Positions 1-6,950 are shown, counted from the stretch's first letter. The stretch: DNA of 9,502 nt from Chlorobiales bacterium (GCA_022360415.1 JAKSDB010000410.1:1-9502); one strand, 5' to 3'. The notes: generated from the letters alone by a model not told the origin. Made by a program: numbers and translations.

Positions 1-3000
1 CGCCCCCCACATCAGCGAGATGGCAAGCCCCTGAAAAATCGGGTCGAACAGAATCACAATAGCACCGATAACCACCGTACCGGCCGTCAACAGGATCGGC
101 CGTGTACGTACTGCTGCAGATTCGATAACGGCTTCCTTCAGCTCGATTCCTTCCTGAACGCGCAACTGGATAAAATCTATAATCAGTACGGAGTTCCTCA
201 CCATGATACCGGCAAGAGCAATCATGCCGATCATGCTCGTCGCCGTAAAGAACGCCCCGTGAAAGAAATGGCCCGGTATAATCCCTACCAGACTGAGAGG
301 AATGGCCACCATCATCACCAGCGGGGTCCTGAAAGACTGGAACCAGCCTACAATGAGAAGATATATGATCACCAGCACGACGGCAAACGCTGCACCCAGA
401 TCTCTGAATACCTCAAAAGTGATCTGCCATTCACCGTCCCACTTCATTGACAGCTTTTTTTCGCTGAAAGGCGGTGCGGTGTAGAGCGGAGAAATCGTGT
501 ACCCTCCTGGTGTCTCAATCTTTTTGATACGCTCGTCCATCTCGAGCATCGCATACACCGGACTTTCAGTGACACCAGCAACATCTGCAGTTACATACAC
601 CACATTTTTAAGGTCTTTACGATAGATGCTCTTGTCCTCGATGGCTTCCTCGATGGAAACAAGCTCGGAGAGGGGAATCATTTCACCCGCAGGCAATCTT
701 GTCGTCAGCGAATTCATCCCCTGTGATTTGACGAAAATCTCCGAAAGATCGAGGATCGTCGCTCTGGCAGAAATCGGCAAGCGCAACTCAAGACCGACAG
801 GTTCAAGTTCGGTATCGGTGTGTAAAAGCCCGATATCAACTCCATCAAGAGCCATGCGAAGCGTGTTGGTTATCTGCTCGGTGGTAATCCCCCTGAACGC
901 AGCTTTCTCTTTGTCGATCACCATCGTATACACCTTCTGGTCATCCTCGACCATCCAGTCAACATCCACGACGCCCGGCGTATCCTCCATGACATCCTTG
1001 ATCTGACGGGCAAGGGCTATCTGTTGCTCCATGTTCGGACCGTAAATCTCAGCAACAATGGTCGAGAGCACCGGCGGACCTGGCGGAACTTCCACAACTT
1101 TGACATTTGCACCATATTTTGCGGCGATTTCCTGTACTTTCGGCCTGACCCGTTTTGCGATATCGTGACTCTGATCGTTACGCTCGCCCTTGTGTACAAG
1201 GTTTACCTGGATATCGGCCATGTTGTTACTCTGCCGGAGATAGTAGTGCCGCACAAGACCGTTGAAATTGATCGGTGCGTGCGTACCGACATAGTATTGA
1301 TAATTTTCGACTTCCTGCACTGTCCTGAGATACGATACGATATCCTTGCTTACCCTTGCGGTCTGTTCAAGCGTGGTGCCTTCCGGCATGTCGACAATAA
1401 CCTGGAACTCGCTCTTGTTGTCAAACGGCAGCATTTTAAGCTGAACCATCTTCAACGGAATCATGCTGACAGAACCCAGCAGCAACAATCCAACGAACAC
1501 AAATGCAATGGCTGCTTTCCACCAACTGGTGAGCAGTGGTGCAAGTGTTTTATCATATACCTTGTAATAGATTGACTTTCTGATATCGTATTCCTCCGAA
1601 TGCTCGCCTCCCCCTTCAGCCTTGAGAAGGCGAAACGCAAGCCATGGCGTTCCTATAAGGGCGACGAAAAGCGAGAAGATCATCGCAAGCGACGCACCGA
1701 TCGGCATCGGACTCATGTAAGGCCCCATAAGACCGGAAACAAACACCATTGGCAGAACCGATGCTATCACAGTAAAAGTGGCGAGAATCGTAGGATTTCC
1801 CACCTCGTTGATCGCCGTAATGGCCGCCTGGAGCCTCGGCATTCTGCGCATGGAAAAATGCCGGTGAATATTCTCCGCGATGATAATCGAGTCGTCCACG
1901 ACGATGCCGGTAACAAAAATCAGGGCGAAAAGCGTCACCCTGTTCAGCGTATAGTCAAAGAGAAAGTATACCAGCAGCGTTAGGGCAAACGTTATCGGAA
2001 CGGAAGCAAACACCACCAGGCCGCCCCGCCAGCCGAGGAAAAGGCCGACCACAATGGTAACGGCAACAACCGCACCGATCAGGTGCTCAAGAAGCGTAAA
2101 CACTTTTTCCGAAGCGGTTTCACCGTAGTTCCTGGTCTCGGTAACGGTAATTCCGGAGGTAATGACAGATCCTTTCAAAGACTCGACTTTTGCCAGCACC
2201 TTGTTTGCAAGCGCTGTAGCGTCGGTTCCTTTCCGTTTGGCAATCGTGAGCGTTACAGCCGGGTATTCACCATGCGCCTCAACCTCGTGCGATGCAGCTC
2301 CGTAACCGAAAAACGCGTAATTCTCAACCTCTTCAGGCCCGTCGATAACCTCGGCCACGTCCTTGAGATATACCGCGTCTGAATTATAGATGCCTACAAC
2401 AACGTTCCTTACATCTTCGGCTGTCTTGAGAAACTTGCCGGTTTTCACCCTAAACTCCCGGTTCGCCTGCTGGAACGTTCCTGCTGTCAGCTGGCTGTTC
2501 GATGCCCTGATCTGCCGGGCTATCTGGAGCGGGGTAATCCGGTACTGTGCAAGCTTTTGCGTATCGAGCACAATTCTGAGCTGACGTTTCAACCCGCCGT
2601 TGAGATTGACATCTCCGATATTCTCGATTTTCTTGAGCTCGTCGGCAACCTGACCCGCCACCCTCCTGAGTTGGTAGGGACCGTAGCTGTCACTCCAGAA
2701 CGTCAGGGTCAATGCCGGCACGTCGTCTATCGTCACTTTCTTAACGAGAGGCATCTGCATTCCTGGAGGCATTTTATCCATATTCTTCATAATGGTAGCC
2801 CACAGCTTTACCATACTCTCCTCGGTGTCGTCACCAACGTTGTAGCGAACGGTAACCAGTGCAAAGTCCTTTCGGGAAGTCGAATACACATAATCGACAC
2901 CATCGATTTCCGTCAGGTACTTTTCTACAGGCTTCGCTACCCGCTCCTCGACTTCTTTTGCGCTCCCGCCTGGATAACTGAAATAAAGATCCACCAACGG

Positions 3001-3141
3001 AACGGAAATCTGCGGTTCCTCCTCGCGCGGCGTCATGAAGGTTGCCAACACGCCCACAAGGAGTGCTGTGATCATCAGCAACGGTGTCAGCTTCGAGTTG
3101 ATAAACAGCTTCGCAAGAACTCCCGCAATCCCCTCTCTCAT
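1..3141 (-). CDS. RND-family efflux permease (AcrB/HAE1-like), 3' end outside window
   Basis: This is an inner-membrane proton-driven pump subunit of the resistance-nodulation-division family. I read 1047 uninterrupted codons on the minus strand; the stop lies beyond the left edge, and full-length relatives are only slightly longer. TM1 is near residues 14-33, the first periplasmic porter domain about 40-345, TM2-TM6 about 350-505, TM7 about 540-560, the second porter domain about 565-905, and TM8 onward from about 910. TM4 carries the proton-relay pair D416-D417 in GIVVDDSIIIAEN. This is the drug-efflux type, not the CzcA/CusA heavy-metal type (DFG...DG). TM10 has GIMVRNSVLIIDF with Arg982 where AcrB has Lys940, and RTRPILLT near 1012-1019 matches the conserved TM11 start. 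The ATG follows a perfect AGGAGG (3151-3156) with a 9-nt spacer. It is the last visible gene of the repressor/TolC/adaptor operon, 18 nt after the adaptor fragment. The substrate cannot be read from sequence. Confidence 0.95.
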   Translation of the reverse strand, partial: MREGIAGVLAKLFINSKLTPLLMITALLVGVLATFMTPREEEPQISVPLVDLYFSYPGGSAKEVEERVAKPVEKYLTEIDGVDYVYSTSRKDFALVTVRYNVGDDTEESMVKLWATIMKNMDKMPPGMQMPLVKKVTIDDVPALTLTFWSDSYGPYQLRRVAGQVADELKKIENIGDVNLNGGLKRQLRIVLDTQKLAQYRITPLQIARQIRASNSQLTAGTFQQANREFRVKTGKFLKTAEDVRNVVVGIYNSDAVYLKDVAEVIDGPEEVENYAFFGYGAASHEVEAHGEYPAVTLTIAKRKGTDATALANKVLAKVESLKGSVITSGITVTETRNYGETASEKVFTLLEHLIGAVVAVTIVVGLFLGWRGGLVVFASVPITFALTLLVYFLFDYTLNRVTLFALIFVTGIVVDDSIIIAENIHRHFSMRRMPRLQAAITAINEVGNPTILATFTVIASVLPMVFVSGLMGPYMSPMPIGASLAMIFSLFVALIGTPWLAFRLLKAEGGGEHSEEYDIRKSIYYKVYDKTLAPLLTSWWKAAIAFVFVGLLLLGSVSMIPLKMVQLKMLPFDNKSEFQVIVDMPEGTTLEQTARVSKDIVSYLRTVQEVENYQYYVGTHAPINFNGLVRHYYLRQSNNMADIQVNLVHKGERNDQSHDIAKRVRPKVQEIAAKYGANVKVVEVPPGPPVLSTIVAEIYGPNMEQQIALARQIKDVMEDTPGVVDVDWMVEDDQKVYTMVIDKEKAAFRGITTEQITNTLRMALDGVDIGLLHTDTELEPVGLELRLPISARATILDLSEIFVKSQGMNSLTTRLPAGEMIPLSELVSIEEAIEDKSIYRKDLKNVVYVTADVAGVTESPVYAMLEMDERIKKIETPGGYTISPLYTAPPFSEKKLSMKWDGEWQITFEVFRDLGAAFAVVLVIIYLLIVGWFQSFRTPLVMMVAIPLSLVGIIPGHFFHGAFFTATSMIGMIALAGIMVRNSVLIIDFIQLRVQEGIELKEAVIESAAVRTRPILLTAGTVVIGAIVILFDPIFQGLAISLMWGA

Positions 3142-3159
3142 CGACCAAACCCTCCTACT

Positions 3160-3540
3160 TTATTGCTTGACTGTTACCTGAAACCCTTCCTGAAGCCCTC
3201 TTATATATGGTGCCACCACTTTTTCATCCTCTGCAAGTCCGCTGAGCACTTCGACCTCATCACCTGACACGTTTCCGGTCCTTATCCATCTTACGGAAAC
3301 GATGTCTTCATCTCCTACAACCTGGACGCCCTCAAGCTGTCCCCGCATAAAAAGCGCAGAAGCAGGAATAAGAAAAACCGGGCGTCCGTCTCTCGCCATT
3401 CCTGTTTTAACCGTCGCAACACGCTCAACTTCCACCACCCTGATCTTTCCCTTGGCACTATCGGTTTCACTCTTCTTGCCTGTGCAGCCCGCTAGCAAAA
3501 AGAAAAGTCCGATACCTGCTACAAATGCTATATGCTTCAT
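3160..3540 (-). CDS. Short lipoprotein: RND adaptor (membrane fusion protein) lacking its central domains
   Basis: The 126-residue product starts with a lipoprotein signal peptide whose lipobox LAGC ends at Cys19. Residues 31-44 (GKIRVVEVERVATV) resemble the start of a mature periplasmic adaptor. From about residue 46 (KTGMARDGRPVFLIPASAL) to the end it reads like the C-terminal portion of an adaptor: end of the beta-barrel, then the membrane-proximal domain with the typical RGQLEGV and SGLAEDEKVV stretches. The lipoyl domain, alpha-helical hairpin and most of the beta-barrel, which make up most of a usual 350-400 residue adaptor, are absent, yet the frame is intact. It lies between tolC and the permease, exactly where the adaptor gene of a tripartite pump belongs. 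It is either the in-frame deletion remnant of a normal adaptor or a retained mini-adaptor; I cannot tell which. No strong Shine-Dalgarno sequence is visible. Confidence 0.85.
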   Translation of the reverse strand: MKHIAFVAGIGLFFLLAGCTGKKSETDSAKGKIRVVEVERVATVKTGMARDGRPVFLIPASALFMRGQLEGVQVVGDEDIVSVRWIRTGNVSGDEVEVLSGLAEDEKVVAPYIRGLQEGFQVTVKQ

Positions 3541-3567
3541 AATTCGATATTCTTTTTTGTCTTTGGG

Positions 3568-4911
3568 TCACCCGCCGATGTAGTAATCCAGCTCGCTCCT
3601 TGCAATGATAAGGTCATACCTGGCTTTGTTCAGGCGCATGCGGGCATGGGTATACGCCTGCTCCCTGCCGAGCAGTTCAAAAGTCATTGCCTGCCCTGAA
3701 CGATATCGCTCACCGATAAAATCAAGGCTTATTCTGGCCTCTCTGAGGGACTGTTCCACAACTTTTATTCTCGATTTTGCGGTACGAAGCATGCGGTAGG
3801 CTCTACGAATTTCATAACGTCCCTTGTCTTTTGCATCCTCGAACCTGTAGTGAGCCTCCATTTCGCCGGCGCGTGCTTCCTGCGCTTTCCCGATGTTGGA
3901 ATATCCGTCAAATATGGTCCACTCCATGGCAACCCCCATGGTCCAGTTATTTTCCCCGAATCCCGGGAAATCATCGCCATTCCAGTTTTGCTGAAAAAAA
4001 GCATTCAGGCGCGGAAATCTCCTGGCCTTGGTCATCTCGTACTGGTATCCGGCCGCCTCTGCATGGGCCTCGATAGCTTTCAGATCTGCCCTGCCTTCCG
4101 ACATTTGAGGTTCCTCTGCGGGAATATCGATATCGCCTGTCTCAAGACCGTTTACCGGCTCGATATCCGTAGCGCTGTCAAGCCGCAGAAGCATCCGCAG
4201 GCCGTCCTTTGCCGACTGTATCTCATCCTCTATCATCATCTTCTGCTCCGAAAGCTCGGCCAGGCGAACCCCCGTTGACAATTTGTCGGACTTTGTTATC
4301 AAGCCGTTTCTATACGCCGCAGCCGCTTCACGGTCATGCCCACGCATAGCCCCTACCGAACTGTTGACCGCATCAAGGTTTTTCTGCGCAAGCACAAGGC
4401 CGTAATAGGCTTTCCTGACTTCAAGTGCAATGGCCTGCCCGGCCCTCCTCAGCATCTGTTCCTGCGACCTCTTCGCTACCGAAGCAACGTTCCTGCCAAT
4501 GACAGCATCCCGGTTGAAAATCGGCTGCATAACTTCAACACCCAGATAAAAATTCGAGATATCGTCCGGATCGTTCAACGCGTTTGCACTGAAATCCGTC
4601 GCCGGATTAATGATTCCCTGACGAAGTTTGTAGGTAAACACCGAAGCCGGGTCGTCTGTCACGACAAAGGTTTCGGAAAGCGTCACTTTAGGAAGAAAAG
4701 CTTTTCTGCTCTGTACATACCTCGCTTCCGCCTGGTCAACCCTCGCTTTTGCGGCTTTCAGCGCATAGTTGTTTTTTTCCGCAATTTCCAGCGCCTGTTC
4801 AAGAGTGACTCTCATCACCTCCTCCGCATTGGCGGCAAACGGAAGAAAAAGAACCAGTGCCAGAATATACCCCGGAACTCTTTTGACAAGCTTCATAGCA
4901 CTTTTCACCAT
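3568..4911 (-). CDS. TolC-family outer membrane efflux protein
   Basis: The 447-residue product is the trimeric outer-membrane channel partner of an RND pump, spanning outer membrane and periplasm. It has a signal peptide (basic KLVKR, hydrophobic YILALVLFLPF, cleavage probably after ANA at 27-29). The mature protein starts with VTLEQALEIAEKNNYALKAA, typical of the outer-membrane efflux protein family. Two long helical repeats follow, each with family hallmarks: ARYVQSRKAFLPKVTL and, in the second half, AGYQYEMTKARRFPRLNAFF. The C-terminal helix has the usual SGQAMTFELLGREQAYTHAR pattern. Length is normal for the family. ATG 4911 is preceded by AAGGAT (4923-4928) with an 11-nt spacer; the in-frame ATG at 4896 would give a shorter signal peptide and is an alternative. 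It sits 22 nt after the repressor gene and 27 nt before the adaptor fragment, so all four genes are probably cotranscribed. Confidence 0.94.
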   Translation of the reverse strand: MVKSAMKLVKRVPGYILALVLFLPFAANAEEVMRVTLEQALEIAEKNNYALKAAKARVDQAEARYVQSRKAFLPKVTLSETFVVTDDPASVFTYKLRQGIINPATDFSANALNDPDDISNFYLGVEVMQPIFNRDAVIGRNVASVAKRSQEQMLRRAGQAIALEVRKAYYGLVLAQKNLDAVNSSVGAMRGHDREAAAAYRNGLITKSDKLSTGVRLAELSEQKMMIEDEIQSAKDGLRMLLRLDSATDIEPVNGLETGDIDIPAEEPQMSEGRADLKAIEAHAEAAGYQYEMTKARRFPRLNAFFQQNWNGDDFPGFGENNWTMGVAMEWTIFDGYSNIGKAQEARAGEMEAHYRFEDAKDKGRYEIRRAYRMLRTAKSRIKVVEQSLREARISLDFIGERYRSGQAMTFELLGREQAYTHARMRLNKARYDLIIARSELDYYIGG

Positions 4912-4933
4912 TGTAGTTTAGGATCCTTACTGC

Positions 4934-5164
4934 TTACTTCTTGGATATCAGCTTCAGAATTCTCTCCATGTTTTCCGAATCCCGTTCACTTAAACACTCC
5001 ATCAAGCTGTTGTTCAGTACCATGGAGTAGGTTTTATCCAATGCCGCTTTCGCAGCCTGAAACTGAACGATTACTTTCTCACAATGCTCCTTTTTCTCCA
5101 TCATCCTGATGAGCCCCTGGATCTGCCCGCTAACCCTTTTTAATCTTGCAATAACATCTTCCAT
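4934..5164 (-). CDS. CsoR/RcnR-family repressor, CstR-like Cys-Ser-Cys pattern
   Basis: The 76-residue all-helical DNA-binding repressor belongs to the DUF156 family (CsoR, RcnR, FrmR, CstR). The hallmark N-terminus is present (RLKRVSGQIQGLIRMMEKKEHC). Cys28 and Cys57 are 29 residues apart, the spacing of the two sensor cysteines in both copper-sensing CsoR and persulfide-sensing CstR. At Cys57 minus 4, where CsoR has its copper-ligand His, this protein has Ser53 (NNSLMEC). CstR of Staphylococcus aureus, as I recall it, has Asn there and is similar around this motif. I therefore infer a persulfide or polysulfide sensor rather than a copper sensor; this is not proven by sequence. It is the first gene of the pump operon, and a matching palindrome overlaps the presumed start of transcription, so it probably represses itself and the pump. 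Its Shine-Dalgarno sequence is weak. Confidence 0.92.
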   Translation of the reverse strand: MEDVIARLKRVSGQIQGLIRMMEKKEHCEKVIVQFQAAKAALDKTYSMVLNNSLMECLSERDSENMERILKLISKK

Positions 5165-5187
5165 AATTTTTCTATTTCTACTGAAGT

Positions 5188-5208
5188 TCCTGAACCTGGA
5201 TATCAGGA
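5188..5208 (-). repeat. Inverted repeat in the leader of the pump operon
   Basis: TCCTGA (5188-5193) and TCAGGA (5203-5208) form a perfect 6-bp inverted repeat around 9 nt. A nested CCTG/CAGG pair (5195-5198 and 5204-5207) offers an alternative fold. It lies between the putative operator and the repressor start codon. It could be a weak leader hairpin or chance. Confidence 0.35.
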
Positions 5209-5218
5209 TGATGCCATA

Positions 5219-5241
5219 ATACCCCTACCCCGTATAGGTAT
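5219..5241. promoter_or_regulatory. Putative CsoR/CstR-type operator palindrome
   Basis: Half-sites ATACCCCTAC (5219-5228) and GTATAGGTAT (5232-5241) flank a CCC centre. The reverse complement of the right half, ATACCTATAC, matches the left half at 8 of 10 positions. An AT-rich edge, a run of C then G, and a GTAT end is the known layout of CsoR-family operators (ATACCC...GGGTAT type). The site begins just downstream of the predicted -10 element of the pump operon, where a bound repressor would block initiation. Recognition by the adjacent repressor is inferred. Confidence 0.65.
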
Positions 5242-5243
5242 CA

Positions 5244-5271
5244 AATATACTATTTTTTCCCATCTTTGCAA
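5244..5271 (-). promoter_or_regulatory. Predicted sigma70-like promoter of the repressor/pump operon
   Basis: Read on the minus strand, -35 TTGCAA (5266-5271) and -10 TATATT (5244-5249) are separated by 16 nt. The only operator-like palindrome of the region follows directly, which strengthens both calls. The leader to the repressor ATG would be about 70-75 nt. Confidence 0.55.
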
Positions 5272-5489
5272 ATTGAAGAAGCTGCCTGGAGATAGAAACC
5301 AAATATGACGGAACTGTTGAAGGACCTGAAACGTTACTCAGTTTTCAGCATAAAGGGATAGACGCAAAGCATTCTCACCGAACAGGCTTTCAGAAGAAGA
5401 GACACCTTTCTTTTTATATTTTCAACAGGAAAAATAACTTTACTGAATCATCGAAGAGAGAGCAAAGAGCCACGATTATCGTATTTACC
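5272..5489. other. Intergenic stretch between divergent genes, no gene recognised
   Basis: This 218-nt stretch is the upstream part of the 325-nt gap between the repressor and the plus-strand gene at 5490. It holds a loose 6-bp inverted repeat, CTGAAA/TTTCAG (5326-5331 and 5343-5348), and an 18-codon ATG ORF (5305-5361) without support. A promoter for the gene at 5490 should be here, but I cannot place convincing -35 and -10 elements. Confidence 0.5.
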
Positions 5490-6116
5490 ATGGAAGTTAT
5501 AGGAAAAAGCAAAGCACATATTATACTTGATTCCTGCCTTCAGGACTCCGCAGAATACTTTTCAGACCATTTACGAATCCTTAAATGCAACCCATACTGT
5601 AAAAACATCGAGTACCTCGCCGAAAGGGACATATACCAATGGACATTCATGGCGGATGATCCACGAAACAATCCAATAGTCGCCCTTTTTTTCGTCAAGC
5701 AGGATCTTGAACATCTCCACCCTGAAAACGAACTTCTAGAGCACTACATCAACTCCGGAAACATTGAGATAGATAAAAATCGAGGCGGGAAACTCATTCG
5801 CTGGAGCGCCGCGGAAAATATCCCCGATGTAACGATCACCAGTGAAAATACCTTCATCGGAACTGCCGGAGCGGAAATCTGCCTGTTGCACCATACGGAT
5901 GACAAAACATCCGTGCATTATGACACCAGTATCACTCTAGATTTCAAAGTGCCGTTCCCGTTAAATATGATGCCCGAGATGGTGCTCAAGTTCCTGACCG
6001 AGACCATCATGTCGCAAATCATGCAACAGGCAACGGAAAGTATGCTCTGCAAGGTACAATCCGATATCTGCTGTATCGATGCAGCAATTGCTGCAGAAGG
6101 AGAATCACGACAGTAG
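5490..6116 (+). CDS. Conserved-looking protein of unknown function, possibly DUF1997-like
   Basis: The 208-residue soluble protein has no signal peptide or membrane helix. It shows mixed beta-strand character up to about residue 150, then VPFPLNMMPEMVLKFLTETI followed by a C-terminal amphipathic helix to about residue 195. A VP-x-PL...P...VL block leading into a final helix is what I remember of DUF1997, a family found in cyanobacteria, plants and other phototrophs; I offer this only as a weak family guess. It is Cys-rich for its size: C17, C33 and C37 near the N-terminus (the latter two as CNPYC), one near 131, one near 186, and a CC pair near 193. The start has no clear Shine-Dalgarno sequence. 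It is divergent from the pump operon and convergent with the hydratase operon, ending 11 nt before that operon's last stop codon, so it appears monocistronic. Confidence 0.85.
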   Translation: MEVIGKSKAHIILDSCLQDSAEYFSDHLRILKCNPYCKNIEYLAERDIYQWTFMADDPRNNPIVALFFVKQDLEHLHPENELLEHYINSGNIEIDKNRGGKLIRWSAAENIPDVTITSENTFIGTAGAEICLLHHTDDKTSVHYDTSITLDFKVPFPLNMMPEMVLKFLTETIMSQIMQQATESMLCKVQSDICCIDAAIAAEGESRQ

Positions 6117-6127
6117 CAGAGAAGGGT

Positions 6128-6349
6128 TCATGATCCTCTTGTTTTCTTTTTTCTGTCAAGTACCTCAATAACAAATCCTGAAAAGTAAATGACAAGAAAT
6201 CCGCTTATCACCACCGTGAGAAAAACAAGGCGATCACCAGCCGTTTCGAGCTGATTGGATTCCCATATCATAAAAACAAGCAATGCCCATACAGCCCCCA
6301 TTAAAAGCAACGCTTTGTTCCACAACCCTTTAAAAGTTCCATTCAGCAT
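6128..6349 (-). CDS. Small two-helix membrane protein downstream of the hydratase gene
   Basis: The 73-residue protein has two predicted transmembrane helices, about residues 12-29 (KALLLMGAVWALLVFMIW) and 41-62 (LVFLTVVISGFLVIYFSGFV and on), a short acidic loop between them, and a basic tail DRKKKTRGS. I do not recognise the family. A GTG nine bases upstream (6358) would give 76 residues. I chose ATG 6349 because AGAAGG lies 8 nt before it, and the GTG falls inside that Shine-Dalgarno sequence. It follows the bacteriochlorophyllide hydratase gene by 49 nt on the same strand, so cotranscription is likely and a role near membrane-bound pigment synthesis is possible, but this is context only. 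Confidence 0.75.
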   Translation of the reverse strand: MLNGTFKGLWNKALLLMGAVWALLVFMIWESNQLETAGDRLVFLTVVISGFLVIYFSGFVIEVLDRKKKTRGS

Positions 6350-6357
6350 AATCGACA

Positions 6358-6363
6358 CCTTCT
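6358..6363 (-). promoter_or_regulatory. Ribosome binding site that decides the start of the two-helix protein
   Basis: AGAAGG on the minus strand is 8 nt upstream of ATG 6349. The competing GTG overlaps its last G and has no site of its own at a usable distance. Confidence 0.65.
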
Positions 6364-6398
6364 AAAACAAGTTTATTTATCCTCACTGCAAGACCGGG

Positions 6399-6872
6399 CT
6401 AAATCACGCCCTCTGCTTTCAAACGACGTTCATTGATTTTTTCAAGTATTATTCTGGTAAGGTACTGCAAGGCATTGACGACATAGGTAAAATATGCAAG
6501 GAAAGCCTCCCATATCAGCACGTCTTCAGAATACCCCATATAGGCCATGACAAAGTAGAGGAGATGAAAAAAAGCAGCCACCGTACTGCCGACATCCTCC
6601 CAAAAAAACTCCTTGCCGTAAATCCATTTGTTGAAAATCTCCTTTTCGAAATATGCACCGGTAATCAGCAGAAGACCGAATAACAGGGTTTTGAACAAAA
6701 TGGCCAGACTTACCCAGTAAAAACTGAAAATCTGATCATTCTGCATGTAAAGAAACGTCACGATAACGCCTGCCAGAAACACAAAAAACTGAACCGGAGC
6801 TAAAATCAGCTGAACGTCAGTCCATATGGAAGCATTTCGTTTCGCCAGTTGTTCCGGGGTATAACGCGGCAT
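6399..6872 (-). CDS. bchV: 3-vinyl bacteriochlorophyllide hydratase (BchF/BchV family), probably BchV
   Basis: The 157-residue integral membrane enzyme hydrates the C-3 vinyl group of (bacterio)chlorophyllide to a 1-hydroxyethyl group, a step toward bacteriochlorophylls c, d, e and a. The family signature is clear: N-terminal RYTPEQLAKRNASIWTDVQ, LILAPVQFFVFL, then TGAYFEKEIFNKW and FFWEDV, and near the end AYFTYVVNALQYL. Four helices are predicted at about 22-43, 52-73, 95-113 and 119-138. Length is normal. Green sulfur bacteria carry two paralogs, bchF and bchV. I prefer bchV because in Chlorobaculum tepidum, as I recall, bchV lies beside bchQ, and a bchQ-like gene is the divergent neighbour here. 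BchV is reported to favour substrates with extra methyl groups on the C-8 side chain, which BchQ makes. The paralog choice is an inference, the family is not. No clear Shine-Dalgarno sequence precedes the ATG. Confidence 0.9.
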   Translation of the reverse strand: MPRYTPEQLAKRNASIWTDVQLILAPVQFFVFLAGVIVTFLYMQNDQIFSFYWVSLAILFKTLLFGLLLITGAYFEKEIFNKWIYGKEFFWEDVGSTVAAFFHLLYFVMAYMGYSEDVLIWEAFLAYFTYVVNALQYLTRIILEKINERRLKAEGVI

Positions 6873-6950
6873 GGTCTGGTAATTTTGGCTAACAGTTATA
6901 AAAACCTTAAGTAAAAACGTACCGGGGAGACATTCAATCCTTGAGCCAAG

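Noticed and set aside
2557..3267. 236-codon plus-strand ORF and other long plus-strand ORFs between 259 and 3267
   Set aside because: They lie antisense to the RND permease, whose 1047 codons read through without a stop and carry family motifs. Their translations show no domain and unusual composition.
3160..3540. Reading the adaptor fragment as an unrelated small lipoprotein
   Set aside because: The IPASAL...RGQLEGV...SGLAEDEKVV order matches adaptor C-termini, and the gene sits exactly between tolC and the RND permease.
4336..5109. 257-codon plus-strand ORF
   Set aside because: It is antisense to tolC and the repressor gene, both with clear family signatures; it even spans the gap between them.
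5305..5361. 18-codon ATG ORF in the gap before the 5490 gene
   Set aside because: It has no ribosome site at a useful distance, no hydrophobic or regulatory-peptide pattern and no stem-loop or T-run after it.
6117..6127. Possible bidirectional terminator between the convergent genes
   Set aside because: Only 11 nt separate the stop codons and I could not draw a convincing stem with a T-run on either strand.
6531..6544. ATACCCCATATAGG, similar to the putative repressor operator
   Set aside because: It lies inside the hydratase coding region, encodes the YMGY stretch in frame and has no matching second half.
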